Shown here one piece after another: positions 1 to 11,290 of a stretch of 64,000 bases of DNA; position 1 is the stretch's first letter; each line of letters starts with the position of its first letter. The notes under the pieces are model-generated. The model was not told the DNA's origin, searched no databases, and saw nothing but the letters and a program-made list of their open reading frames with translations. The stretch comes from Aotearoamyces nothofagi (taxonomy: Eukaryota > Ascomycota > Leotiomycetes > Leotiales > Tympanidaceae). The position numbers and the translations under genes were made by a program. The stretch covers positions 62,001-126,000 of the forward strand of contig JADDTR010000015.1 in the NCBI GenBank assembly GCA_015345905.1, in the 5' to 3' direction.

Positions 1-603
1 AATAGTAGTCGTCACTACCGCAGTGCTTTCGGGTAGAACAGATGTAGAAGCAGGAGTCACAAAGACTGTCTCAAATACATAGACTGTGCTCAGGTCTGAG
101 GTCGTGCTACTAGAAGTAGACACCTTGGAGAAGCTTGGCCCAGCTAGAGCAGCTGTAGAGCCCGTATTTCCAGTCTCGACGGACCCAGTATGAGTGTAAG
201 TGTAAACCGTGCCATCACTAGCTAACAGAGATGAATGGCTGACACCAGAGGACTTCAAAGCGCTAATATGTACAGTTGCGGATGGGCTTCCAGAGGAGAC
301 GAAGATAGTTGCGTATTCAGTGAAAGTTGGGCCAGGGGCCGTGCTAGTCAAGACAATTGTGCTGAACTCGGTATTGTTAACAGCTGGCTGCTTGTGTTCG
401 ACGCTGGTTGCTGCTGGAACAGTCACATAGACAGTAGTGATACCGCAGCTTCCACCTGAGTAGTCAACGCTATTGCTATGTAGCATTAGTATGAATAGAG
501 TGAGGACCAAGCAATTGACTTACTATTGAGGTGCCGGAGCTCCAACTACCACAGTGGTGAGCCCAAATGCCGTGGCTGCTATGGCAAAAACCTTCGAACG
601 CAT
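1..603 (-). CDS. secreted Ser/Thr-rich surface protein, 5' part (runs off the window)
   Basis: The gene reads leftward from ATG at 603. Exon 1 is 603-524 and exon 2 runs from 475 past the window edge, with a 48-nt GTAAGT..TAG intron (523-476). Together they give 185 codons without a stop. The first 22 or so residues (MRSKVFAIAATAFGLTTVVVGA) look like a signal peptide with an A-P-A-P-Q cleavage region. The rest is rich in Ser, Thr and Val, with repeated TVYV, FVTP and TVTVP-like stretches, as in O-glycosylated fungal wall or GPI-anchored proteins. No catalytic domain is visible in the part present, and the C-terminus, where a GPI signal or an enzyme domain would sit, is outside the window. A surface role is inferred from composition only. 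Confidence 0.7.
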
Positions 604-1109
604 CTTGATGCTTGAAAGGCACACAGACGGTGGATCTGGGAAGTGTGGGAATCGAAGAGAAAGTCAAATGAATGGCATCCGATGGTTGTAAAGCCACGAA
701 TATAATGTTCCAAACGAGTGTGGGTGAACAGAGGTGGTGGAAGACGGATGGTGAAGAGGGAGGAAGAAGAAATTCTAGGGTTGTGGGAAGGAAAGTGAAT
801 TTATGTAGGTAGACGCTTGTTGACGTGTAGTTGCAGGCACTGTGAAAGAACGTCTACAGCAACAACACAACTCAGATTTGTCGACGCGTCTACACTACCT
901 AACCAGCGTCTTGGTCCTGTCATGTGCACTGTTTCAGGTTGGAAAAACTTCAATACTACCTTCAGCCTTCCTGCACGTTATGTATATACGATACGATATC
1001 CACCGAATGCTGTCATACTTCGGAAATTATGAATGGACTCGTCTTGAATAGAGTACCTAATTCAGGAGTTGAAGATCTTGACTGAAAGAGACTTTGTGTA
1101 ACCACCCAT

Positions 1110-1143
1110 CCCGACAGGTCGGGCGGAGGATCTCGAGATCCTC
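1110..1143. repeat. two adjacent perfect palindromes
   Basis: CCCGAC-AG-GTCGGG (1110-1123) is followed two bases later by an 18-bp perfect palindrome, GAGGATCTCGAGATCCTC (1126-1143). Each could bind a dimeric regulator or fold into a small hairpin. The function is unknown. Confidence 0.6.
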
Positions 1144-1326
1144 GTCATCTACACATGCTCCGTACGGCATCTGGGATCAACCGGATCCTCGCAGCACCCA
1201 GCCATGCAGCAGCAGCTTTGCTAGCAGGTTCGGATGGGGACACCCGTATGATTGGCACCAGTTTGGGTATGCTAGGGAGGTCTTTACGCTCATTCTTGAT
1301 GAAAATATTTAGGAGATCTATGGCGT

Positions 1327-1333
1327 TATAAAA
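1327..1333 (+). promoter_or_regulatory. TATA-like box
   Basis: TATAAAA lies 331 bases upstream of the ATG at 1664. It is a candidate core promoter for the membrane-protein gene. The distance is long but possible if the 5' UTR is about 300 nt. Confidence 0.3.
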
Positions 1334-1663
1334 GGAGTATACTGCTAAGGACCGTAGAGATGCTTAAGGGCTTACATCCCTCCATTAGGCGGGTTTTACT
1401 TGTGGTACCCGCGCCTAGGACCATCATATATGAAATTCAAGCGAATTTAAGACGGCATACTTGGCTGGTAACTAGCATATCACCAGTCGTTTGCGAATGG
1501 AATTGCTTACTCCCTGTCTCGACGGCAAACGAGGTCTTCGAGCGTGATGCCTAAGGCATGAGATGGCCGGAGAAACATTAACGCGCGAACGTCATTGAAA
1601 AGGTTGACGATAGTGGATAAGTCTGCTACAGCATATTATTAACTGCCATCCGAGACGCACATC

Positions 1664-2626
1664 ATGCCGGCCATTGACCGTACTATAGTTCTGAAGCCGC
1701 TCAGGCAGGTCGTCTCGGCAGCATGGCTGTACCCGTTCAAAGGCATCTACTTCTTTGCAACGCACCCGGCATGGTGGCCCCTCTTCGGTAGACGCCTGGT
1801 TCCGTTAATCGTTGTATCAGTTCTAGTTTACGGCTTTCTTTTCACCTTTGCCTTCCTCCCGCAGGCTGCTATCCTTGCTATCTTTCACGGCTCGGCCGCG
1901 TTTCTGAACGCAACGTTCTTGGTACTCGGCGAAGGTGCAGCCATAATTGCCCTGCTATTCGAGGCTCTGCTAGTTGATGAGGCTTTGGTAGACGTATTTG
2001 ACGCAGTAAGGACCTCGAATACATGCAATGCATTCTTAACTCATGCGTCTCAGGTTCTCATCCAGGAAGGTCTCGCTGATCTGGTTGCCCCGACACGCCT
2101 CCTCGACCAAGATGCTCCGAATCCTGTCAAAATGCTTGGAAGGCCTACAGCGTCGGCTGTCTACTCCCCTTTCTCGTTTCGCCAGATTATCGAATTCATA
2201 TTGTTCCTGCCCCTGAATTTCATACCAATATTTGGTACTCCCGCGTTCATACTCCTGACTGGCGCGAGAGCCGGCCCGTTCGCTCACTGGAGGTATTTCA
2301 AACTCCGAGGGCTGGGTAGGAGAGAACGGAATAAGGAAATCAGGCAGAGACGCTGGAAGTATACATGGTATGCGCTGGATTGCTCATATTTGAGAACTTG
2401 GCTGACATGGGGCAGGTTCGGAAGCATTACATTGTTACTGCAATTGGTCCCTGTGCTTTCGATGTTCTTCCTCCTCACGACAGCTGCTGGGTCGGCATTG
2501 TGGGCTGCAAAACTCGAAGAGCAACGACGGATCAATGAAGCCCTGCCGGCTCAACCCGGACCTGTCGTTGTTGATACCCTTCCGGATGACGCTCCGCCAC
2601 CTTACGTAGATAACCCATTAGATTAG
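1664..2626 (+). CDS. EI24-like multi-pass membrane protein (Rrt8/Lds family)
   Basis: Single-exon frame of 320 aa, starting at ATG 1664 in the context CACATCATGCC. There are at least four hydrophobic segments: about residues 46-75, 80-110, 171-205 and 255-285. The N-terminal half has the pattern of the fungal EI24/CysZ-like family that includes yeast Rrt8, Lds1 and Lds2: YPFKGIYFFATHP before the first membrane segment, and LLFEALLVDEALVDVFD after the second. Yeast members sit in the lipid-droplet and outer-spore-wall system and act in spore-wall assembly. The tail is Pro/Asp-rich and probably cytosolic. The family assignment rests on pattern recognition, and the role in this organism is inferred. 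Confidence 0.75.
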   Translation: MPAIDRTIVLKPLRQVVSAAWLYPFKGIYFFATHPAWWPLFGRRLVPLIVVSVLVYGFLFTFAFLPQAAILAIFHGSAAFLNATFLVLGEGAAIIALLFEALLVDEALVDVFDAVRTSNTCNAFLTHASQVLIQEGLADLVAPTRLLDQDAPNPVKMLGRPTASAVYSPFSFRQIIEFILFLPLNFIPIFGTPAFILLTGARAGPFAHWRYFKLRGLGRRERNKEIRQRRWKYTWYALDCSYLRTWLTWGRFGSITLLLQLVPVLSMFFLLTTAAGSALWAAKLEEQRRINEALPAQPGPVVVDTLPDDAPPPYVDNPLD

Positions 2627-3495
2627 AAGCTGGCCTATGGCTAATAATCCACAACCTATATCCCTCCTGCAGTACTGCCACAGCCCAACCTGCCTGCGTA
2701 TCCCTCCCACAGCACTACCAACAGCTTGTGACGCCTCCCAACAAAGCAACTGGCCCACTCCCCAATCCAAGCAGCGCCGACAAGAGACAACCCCCCCCCT
2801 TCCTACCTTCGAAATGATTTTGAAATGCAAAACGCCACCCGCTGAGCAGACATCACGTGACGACCGCACATATATATATGTATTCACGAGCAGAGATATC
2901 CCAACACCGCGCCGGCTGGCATGTATGTATATATATATATATATACGAGAGCACGGTCAAACGCGCGGTGATGACTGAACAGAGTGATGAATCAGCAGAT
3001 CGATTAACGGTTTATTACTTGATTACTGCTACTCGATTTCACACGCAGATTGCCGAGCAGGACATCGCATCTAGGCCAGGCCAGGTCACCGAGGGTGTGC
3101 GAGATGTCCAGGGCCAAGATAAGATCCGGTCGTCGTGGTAAAAAAAAGTTGGAATTTGAGCCTAATCTACCGTATGTGTTCTTATAGAGCAGCGATCGCC
3201 TGGGTATCAAACAAAGTGGACGAAGCCAACCGAGCATCGCAATCCTATATTCCCAGCCAGACAGAGAGAGAACCACCGCAATAGCATCCGTCCCCAAAAA
3301 AAAAAGCAAAATTCTCCCCAGGCAGCTGAAAGCAATCTTGACCAAAATAGCAAAGGACGCCCCTGCACCATTAATGCTTAGCGAGTCTCCCCATTACCCA
3401 ATATGAGAGTATCGTGAAACGTAAGCTCATTATCGTGTGTCGTCGTTAAATGGGTATCTTGTGTATATACATATCATATCAATTTGTAAAGAAAA
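2627..3495. other. convergent intergenic region with TA microsatellites
   Basis: Lies between two convergent genes and probably holds their 3' UTRs. It contains short (TA)n tracts, several A-runs near 3141 and 3295, and an E-box TCACGTGA at 2854-2861. No coding sequence is supportable. Confidence 0.6.
2868..2946. repeat. (TA)n microsatellites
   Basis: CATATATATATG near 2868-2880 and a longer TATATA tract at about 2923-2945 flank a short unique stretch. Confidence 0.8.
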
Positions 3496-5644
3496 TCAGT
3501 AAGCAGATTCTACCTCCCTTTCGCTAGTAGCTACGGCTACAAGGGCCTCCAATCGTAACATGCCGTCTGATTTCGGCTCTTCCTGTACACGAGCTGATGA
3601 AGCTGGTCTAGCCCCAGACGCAAATGTATATACGCCGCTATCTGCTGCATTCTTGTAATGAGAATAAGATGTCATCGGTGCAAGTCGCTGACTTGGCTGG
3701 ACATAACCATTGTGGTCCACGATAGATGGGTTGTATTCTGCCCCTGAAACGTTACCGGGCGTGCCAGGAACACCTCCTTCTGAGCTGCTTGATTCAGCTG
3801 GAGATGTCCGCTGGCGTTGGTCGTTCTGCACTTGTACAGGCCCGTTATACCATCCGTGGCGTTTCGCCTCGCGAGGCGTCAATGGTGGTGCGCTGGTATG
3901 GTGTGCGTCATAATTGGCCGTTGAATCTCTTGCGGCAGAATAAACCGATTGCTCGAACCGAACGGTCTGATGCGTTCGCGTCTGCTCAGCCTGAGCCTGA
4001 ACAGCTCTGTTCGCCTCGGTAGCCCAAGAACTCGCAGCATCTGCTGGCGCAGTAATATCCAGACGGTTCAGATTTCGATTAAGGCTCGCATCCCATTGGG
4101 AGTTGTTCCTTCTCTCACCAGGTCTCGGGAATGGGTCATTATATGGCATTGGAGCCCGGGACGGTGTATCAACCATCATAGGGCTTGGCGCACGGCGGGG
4201 AGGCGTGGCAGGCCTAGGCAGAGGATCAAAGCTTTCGATTCCAGGTAATCGAAAGGTCTGTGGATTCTGCGGTGGTGGGGTAGGATCATATTGGTTTGGT
4301 GTAATGACATTGACCAACCTACTGGTGAAATTCGAATATGTGTCTGGGTGCCAAGTACGACGACGCAACGCTTCATCAGCAGCACTTTCGCCCCTAGACC
4401 ATGCCGATCCATTTGTTGAAGTTGGACTACCAAGAATGCTGCTTGTTGGTGAAAACAAGGCCTGGTTTGAGCTGCTGAGCGGCGTGAAGGGTGGCTGACC
4501 ATACGATGATCCCTGAGGCGATTGGTACGGATTACCTGAGGATGGAACAGAGAGTCTTCGACCGGGAGTTCTATGTCCGGCATAGAGACTCACAGATCTG
4601 GTATGGGAACTTGTGGGTGATTGTAAAGTAGGGCCCCATCGTGGACTGTTCTGGCCAGTGGAGAAAGTGGCAGAAGTTGGTGTGCTAAAGCCGCTCGGCG
4701 ACTGAGGACGATATGCCTGGTATTGGCCAGGGCTATCACCACCAGCATTATAGTTCTCCATGGACATACGGGCACGAGGATCACTAGCCATAACAAGTGG
4801 TGTCGGTCTTCGCCTGGCATCCTCCCGTTGACTGTAAGCTGATCCTATGGAGCTAATACTTGACGCCGACAACGAATTTCGCTGGTGTCCACGACTTTGG
4901 CTGGTCTGGCTGCCTGCTGTGGACGCCCGCGATCGGTTACCAGTAGGTCGGACCCGGTCTGTCCGAACTTGGCGCTGAAATCGTGTGCCTGTTGCCGCCA
5001 GAGAGTCACCAGGGATCTCTTCATTAACATGAACCGTTTGTGCATGTTGCCTTAGATTATCAAGTCGAGAAAACCGGCGCGAGCAGTGGCACTGAAACGG
5101 CCGTTCGCCGGTGTGTTTTCTTTGCATTTATTAATATCCGCACGTAAAAAGGATGTTAAAGACTGCTTTACCTTATATGTCTCGCTAAATGTTCACTTCT
5201 TGTAAAACTTAACTTGCACGGAGGATATTCTGTGCAGAAGAACTTCTGTGACTTTTTCTTCTTCATTGTACGTGTGCCATCAGCGGCAATACTCTCTTCT
5301 TCCGAGCCATCATCTCCGTCATCAGATTCGCCCATATCAACATCTTCGGAATCTCGAGATTTTGCCGAGTATTGCGAATTACCACGACTGGGCGGCTTCT
5401 TCTCAGCATCCGCAGTCTCCGGCACAGATACCGCAGCGGGAAATGGCGCTTCTGGTAGAGGCCTTTGGCTAGCCAAAGCACCAAAAGTAGCTCTTGTGGG
5501 GGTTGTGGCGTCGTCCCTGCTTAGAGGCTGGGGATGTAAACTCGGGGCCGTGCTGGGTCTTGGAGTTGTTGGTGTCGTCTCTCCTCCATTTCGGTTATAT
5601 GGCTCAGGTGCGAGACCCGTATTGACAGGGTGGAAGGCAGACAT
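3496..5644 (-). CDS. C2H2 zinc-finger transcription factor
   Basis: Two exons, 5644-5172 and 5119-3496, with a 52-nt GTAAAG..AAG intron, give 698 aa. The intron splits the codon for Arg158, between the two fingers. Finger 1 is C137-x5-C143-x12-H156-x3-H160 and contains the helix [14 protein letters not shown]. The linker is TGERPFQ. Finger 2 is C168-x-C170-x12-H183-x4-H188, with a tight CxC knuckle and helix [14 protein letters not shown]. An acidic stretch (residues 99-118) and a KKKK basic patch precede the fingers. The remaining 500 or so residues are Ser/Pro/Gln-rich and probably disordered. The finger pair resembles the stress/nutrient regulator group of yeast Usv1, Rgm1 and Com2. Targets are unknown. 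A 9-kb gene-free region lies upstream and may carry its control sequences. Confidence 0.85.
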
Positions 5645-6522
5645 GCTGTCGTGTCTCGCAAGGAGTGCGACGACGAGAGGCCGGGGCGGTGGTTGAGGGT
5701 CTGGCTAGAGTAATCGGGGATTCGGGATCGTGAAGGGAGGGAGGTTCCGACGTTGACAGAACGAAGGAGGTAGAAAGTGCCGTCAGCGTATCAAGACATA
5801 CGAGGGACCAGTATGCTATGTCGCCGCCAAGTTCGAGTCCTGGTATAGGGCAACGAGTCGTCGATTCGACTACGACCGCACCAAAGGCCGGCAAGGTCCA
5901 ACGAAAACCAGCAGGAAGCTCCTAATAAATATATATATCCCAAGCACTACTTCGCACTCTATAGCACCTGCGGCACAGCGATCGACGCTGTGATGGCGAC
6001 GCTGACGTACGATATCAGGCGGCGTGTGGTGGAGGGGGGATAAGGCAGGCTCACGGATGCTCGCACGAGCCAGATGTAGCCCGAAGAGCTGTCGACGTAG
6101 GCTCGGTTCAAGGAGAGAAGCAGCGGCGGCCGAAGAGCGTCGGAAATAAATACAGATGATGACGAATCGAAGTGGTGATGGTCGAGCGAGAGCGAGGCTG
6201 GAGATGATTGTGTAAGAGGGAGGGAGGGGAGGCGGGTTGGGATGATCGACACGGCGATAGGTACATGTAGTAATCGCAAGCATGGGTTGACCCGTTGGCT
6301 GTTGGCCGTTTGGCTGTAGGGCAGGTCGGCAGGTCGGCAGGTCGGGAGGTGGGAGGAGGTTAAGGCAGGCCGGACGATGGACGAAGTGCTTGCGTACAAG
6401 GCTAGTAGGCTAGAGCCCTGGGCAGCCCTGGAGCGGTTGTTTGGGGGGGGGAGGAGGGAGGGCCAGGTGAGGGAGTTAGGGGAGTTGGGGAGGATCGGTG
6501 GGCGGACAGATCCCTTAGCACT

Positions 6523-6552
6523 CGCTGAACACGCTGAACACGCTGAACACGC
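6523..6552. repeat. 10-bp tandem repeat, three copies
   Basis: The unit CGCTGAACA is repeated with a 10-bp period (CGCTGAACAC) three times without change. Confidence 0.8.
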
Positions 6553-6646
6553 CGGACGGGGGGGGTGCCAGTGTCTGGTCCCGTAGCGAGCGGCGGGCGG
6601 CGGAGGGAGGGCGGAGGGCGCAGGGGCGACGGATGAGATGAGGTGT

Positions 6647-6726
6647 CCATTATTGCATCCATTATCGCATCCATTACTGCGTCCATTACTGCATACGTTA
6701 ACTGCATACGTTAACTGCATACGTTA
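6647..6726. repeat. adjoining 12-bp and 13-bp tandem repeats
   Basis: About four copies of a 12-bp unit (CCATTATTGCAT and variants) at 6647-6694 run into three perfect copies of a 13-bp unit, ACTGCATACGTTA, at 6688-6726. Confidence 0.85.
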
Positions 6727-7449
6727 CATACATACTACGTATAGCACAGTATGGTGGAGGGCAGAGGTAGGGCAGAGGTAGGGCAGAGGGAGGGCGGAGG
6801 GCAGGCACAGCAGGACAGGCACGGCAGGGCAGGCCAGGGCAGGCCAGGGCGCAGGGCAGCAGACTCTCTCCAGAGAGGCATCGGACCTGGCAGGCTGTAC
6901 TGTACAGTACGGTACGTACAGGTCAGGGCAGGTCCAGTAGGCCCCGTAGCGAGTACAGTAAGCCCAGCAGGCCCTGCAGGCCCAGCAGGCACCGTATCGT
7001 CCCGTCCAGCACAGCAGTGCTGGCCGCACAGTGCTGGCCGCACCGAGGGCGCCGTCCGCCAGGCTCCAGCGTATAGGCTTCCACGCCGGCACTCGTCTCG
7101 TCAGTACCTTGCGGGCTTAGTGAGGCACGGCGGGTGCGGTCCAGTGCGCGAGCGAGCGCTACCGTGCGCTACCACCGAGCGCTTCGTCGCCAGCTCGATC
7201 CAGCGCACCTCGCGCGGTGTTTCAGGCCACGCCAGGCCGCGCCAGGCCGCGCCAGGAACGCCCGAGGGTGCTCTGAACGTACCGCGCGCCGCTCGCTGTA
7301 CCTGCCCGTACCTTTTCTGCGCTGCTTCGGGACGACGACTGGACCGACGGCCGGGCCCCCTCGTCGATCCTCGATCCTCTCGCCTCTCTCGCCTCTCGCC
7401 TGTCTCCTCTCATCCGGCAGCGACAGCGTCAGCACCAGATTCGATGCAG

Positions 7450-7575
7450 CCCGCACCCGCACCCGCACCCGCACTGCACAGCGCAGTACAGCACAGCACA
7501 GCATTCCACTCCATTCCTCCTCGACGCCGACACCACCGGCACCCTCGCCCACGCCCTCGCCCTCGCCCTCGCCCA
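7450..7575. repeat. hexanucleotide repeats (CCCGCA)n and (CCCTCG)n
   Basis: CCCGCA repeats lie at 7450-7474 and CCCTCG/CCCACG repeats at about 7541-7575. Both are C-rich on the plus strand. Confidence 0.75.
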
Positions 7576-8054
7576 CGTCGGGCTCTTCCTTATCGTCGCG
7601 ATACACCACGCCACGCCCTTGGATCCTCGGACGCACACACCACCGCCGTCGACAGCGGCGACAGTGATTGGCGACGGGGCCGGACCAAGGACCAAGGAGT
7701 GGCAGCTTCCCTGCTGGCGCTGGCGCTGCCACGGCTGCGCGCAAGGAGGGGCTAGCAGAGCACGAGCCCAGAGTGCAGAGTGCGGTACAGTAGTGTAGTG
7801 CCGCCGCAGCGAGTAGTACTAATTAATGCCACGGCGATGCCACGGCGATGCCACCGTCAGAGAGGCAGGACAAGAGTCGGCCGGAGCAGCGCGAGAGAGC
7901 ACGGAATCGCACCAAGCGGCACGGAGCCCGTCACGAAGCGCGTCATCCACCACGGCCCCAAGAGGCACTAGACGTCGACTGCCGGCTCTACCGATCGCCC
8001 AGCGATCCGAAGGCAGCGAGCGAGGGAGTGAGGAGGGAGTGAGTGAGCTGGTGG

Positions 8055-8090
8055 TATGTATAGTATAGTATACTATACTACCAATACCCA
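8055..8090. repeat. long AT-rich palindrome
   Basis: The core 8063-8082 is a 20-bp perfect palindrome (TAGTATAGTA and its complement). GGTAT at 8055 and ATACC at 8086 extend the symmetry imperfectly, so a hairpin of about 36 bases is possible. It stands out as AT-rich inside GC-rich DNA. Confidence 0.7.
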
Positions 8091-8850
8091 TACCAGGCCA
8101 AAGCCAGCATGTGTAAAGGGCGTGCGTGCCATACTGTATGTATTGTTGTACGTCCAGGTGGCTGGTATGGTACTGGCACCCATCTGGCATCCCACTCACT
8201 CGCGCATCTCAGCCCTGGACTGAACTGAGCTGCTTCGAGATGGTGCTACCTGCTGCCGTATACTCGCGCACAGCACTGCGCTGCGCTGCAACGAGAACGG
8301 TGTCTGCCCACCCAGGCACGCCTCTCTCCACTCTCCACACTGCGCTGTCTGGCACGCAAGCAAGGCTCTTCCACAACGGCAATACAGTACTGACAGTTTA
8401 TTCAGTTTATTCAGTTTAGTATAGATGAGGATGATGAGGATGGTGAGGCCGGCGCAGACGATGCACCCGTGCAGTGTTCGCGGCGCCACACGCCGGCCCT
8501 GCTGGCTGCATCGCTCGCATCAGTCGAGCGGTGGGCGGCCTGGCCTAGCCGGGCATTTCGCGCCGTGGGAATGCAAGGCACCAGCACATGCAATGCACCA
8601 GCCGATACGACACAGCACAGGTCACGTCTCGCTGCTGTTGGGGAGCCGGGGCTTTTCTGCGTGCGGCAGCGAATCACGACTCGCGAATCACGGATCACGA
8701 ATCACGGATCAGGAGCCCCGAGGAATGCTGAGCGCCCGCGGCGATGCCAGATACAGAGATCAGATCACCTGGTGCAAGACGCAAGATGTAAGTAAAACAG
8801 GCCGTCCGGTGCACCGTGGACCCTTTTGCTCGTTGGCCCTCGCCCAGCGA

Positions 8851-8982
8851 CTGCTGTGCTGTGCTGCTGTGCTGTGCTGCTGTGCTGCTGTGCTGTATTG
8901 TATTACCCGGTACAGGTTACAGGTACAGGTTACAGGTGCAGGTTACAGGTACAGATTGCAGGTACAGGTTACAGGTACAGGT
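8851..8982. repeat. GCTGT and ACAGGTTACAGGT repeat block
   Basis: GCTGT/GTGCT units fill 8851-8897. A second array of ACAGGTTACAGGTAC-type units fills about 8911-8982. Small variations between units suggest age. Confidence 0.8.
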
Positions 8983-9437
8983 ACCGTACAGTACTTTACT
9001 CTGCTACTGTACTGTACCTCGCTCGCTTACCACTGTACTGCAGCCCATACCTTGCATATGTACAAGTACAGTATGGGCACTGTCGCTATACATACGCGCA
9101 CTATACATATGTACGGTGTGTACAAGGTACGGTACGGTACATACATGCCCCGAGGCACGCTGGAACGCTGGTACGCTGGTACGCTGGCGGGCTCGCAGCT
9201 GCTCTGCAAGCGCTGTCGGTACAGTACAGTACAAGTACATACAGAAGCTCAGTCCCTCGCTCGCTCGCTCGCTTGCCCGCCCGCCCCGTACCTTACGTGC
9301 CTGGCACGCCTGGGCAGCGTCTGCGGGCGGTGTGGACGTCGCACCGGCACTAGAATCGCCCTCCCCCCTCCCCCAACCAGCCCAAAAGCGAGCGCTAGGA
9401 CGCCGTGGACGCCGTGGACACAGCTGGCGGTCAGATG

Positions 9438-9492
9438 GCCCCTCCCCCCTCCCCTCCCCTCCCCCAAAACCCAAACCCAAAACCCAAACCCG
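9438..9492. repeat. C-rich tract with telomere-like AAAACCC units
   Basis: CCCCTCCCCT runs are followed by alternating AAAACCC and AAACCC. The minus strand has many short G-runs and could form a G-quadruplex. It is too short and interstitial to be a telomere. Confidence 0.65.
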
Positions 9493-10010
9493 TGCCACCC
9501 TGCGCAGCTTCTCGAAACGGAGACGAACAGGTACGCGAACGGCTGCAGCTGTCAGAGGCCCGCGCCAGCCCAGGCACGGGCACCGAATGCGCTGGATCAT
9601 GTGACGCCTAGCTCTGACGGGCGCGACGCTAATGGGGTGCTGTCCGTACGGTCCTGTACCGTACTGTCCTGCCCTGTACCATACTGTCCTGTACAAGTAC
9701 ATACACACACACATACACACAGCACCAACATCTCATCTTCCCGTCGCCGTGCCCGTGCACGCACGGCAAGGCAAGGCTTGCTGTAGCATGCTGTAGCATG
9801 CTGGCTGCGTCATTAGAACTTGCGAACTGCGCCAAGACCGTGGCTCGCTCGCTCGCTCGCTCGCCGTCGCTCCGTGGGCCCACGACACGCGCCCGCACCG
9901 CGATGGGGATATTCATCCACGTAAGGTGGCATGCTCGCCTTGGTCTCGACTACCGTGGGGCGAGGTAGGCAGGCACGCTCCGCGGAGGCACCTGCCTCGG
10001 ACACTATGTT

Positions 10011-10014
10011 CCTG

Positions 10015-10045
<31 letters not shown>

Positions 10046-10096
10046 TCTCTGGTCTCTGGCTCTGGCTCTGGCTCTGGCTCTGGTCTCTGGCTCTGC
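10011..10096. repeat. (CTGGCT)n hexanucleotide microsatellite
   Basis: About 13 hexamers of CTGGCT, interrupted by three CTGGTCT variants. It is the longest single simple repeat in the island. Confidence 0.9.
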
Positions 10097-10243
10097 CATG
10101 CTCTCTGCTAGCAGTTCTATGCGCCAGAATCCGATACCAGAATGGCCTAGCAGGCTGATGCTTCCAAGGTAAGGAAGAGGAACCCGATCCTTGTTGGCAT
10201 TTTCATCTTCTACGTATGGAGATTTTTGGGGATTTTGGGGATT

Positions 10244-10320
10244 CTTTTTTTTTTTTTGGTTCTCTCTCGTTCTCCTTTCTCCCCCTCCCCCCCCTCTCTC
10301 TCCCTTTCTCTCTTCCCTGC
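10244..10320. repeat. poly-T run and polypyrimidine tract
   Basis: A run of about 14 T is followed by some 60 bases of almost pure C/T. Confidence 0.85.
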
Positions 10321-11290
10321 GGGGGTTGTGCTGTAGTGCTGTAGTACTGCGGAGCAGCAAACTTTGTATTACAGAGGGCCCGCGAGAAGCTCTCCGGCTG
10401 CAGGACCTCCGCGACGAGACTGCAGCCAGAGCTCCTCCGCGACGCCATATCAGACCCCTCCCCTGACTTGCAAGGCGTGCCCGCTCCGTCCCCGACACTC
10501 GTTTCCGGTAGGAAGGAATCGTGGTCCAGTTGGAGCTCGCACGTGATCAAGGGTTCTAAAACTCGGGGCGGAATCGGGATACATGCACACGAGACGCTCT
10601 GGTCTCTCTAGGAGGCCGCAGTCGTCATTTCTTTTTTTAAAAAGTCTGCCTCGCTCTGATACGTCACGGGACTATATATACACGGTACAGAAGGGGTTTG
10701 TAGTTTAATCATGACTCTCTATTATCTGAGAACTGGCTGGCCAGACGGCCCCGGGACTACTCTTAGCATATTGAGCCCTGGGCAGGACAGATGGGATGCT
10801 TCTTCTCTCCCAAGTGCAGTTCACGTGACTCGGCGCGCCCCCTCAGCCCGTCTCCTCTAGCCCGGCATCGTTGCGGGATGGCGCACGAGCGACTCGCGGC
10901 TCCGTGTCAGGAGACCAGGCGCTCTGCAGGAGCGCTCGGACGAGCACGCCGGCCATGTTGGGTGCGGCCGGGAGACGGCTCCATTACCGCCCTTGCGCAG
11001 CCGGGCTTCAGGGCACTCCGGCGTTCCCACCCGAGACATCTCTCTCGCGGGGGAACGCGGCGTGCTGGGGTGCTCGCGGATACTGATGCGAAGGAGAGGC
11101 TTCGATGGGGGGGGGGGTGGGGGGGCCAGATCGTGCGAGACTGCTATTGCACGACTTGAGGCAGATGTCTGCTTCTCGAGTCCGGCCGGGGTATCGTCGC
11201 GGCCGGCTCCGGAGGCTGCCGGGGAGGGCCAGCGTCACGGATCGGCTGCAGGAGAAGATCATGTCTCGTCACCTGACCTGGACTGAGCAG

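Larger units (their letters stand above)
604..1663. other. divergent intergenic region
   Basis: No gene is supportable here. The side next to 603 is a CT-rich leader on the minus strand with an AT-rich box near 795-803. The middle holds two adjacent palindromes (1110-1143). A TATAAAA box lies 331 bases before the next start codon. Confidence 0.6.

Noticed and set aside
6751-7755. Open frame of about 330 codons
   Set aside because: Translation is Arg/Pro/Ala-rich low complexity. Frames on both strands are equally open because the DNA is GC-rich and repetitive.
9438-9492. Telomere or former chromosome end
   Set aside because: Only a few irregular AAAACCC units, with unique sequence on both sides and genes beyond.
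8425-9786. Open frame of about 450 codons
   Set aside because: It spans microsatellites (GCTGT, ACAGGT, GTAC repeats) and encodes Cys/Tyr/Arg runs with no domain.
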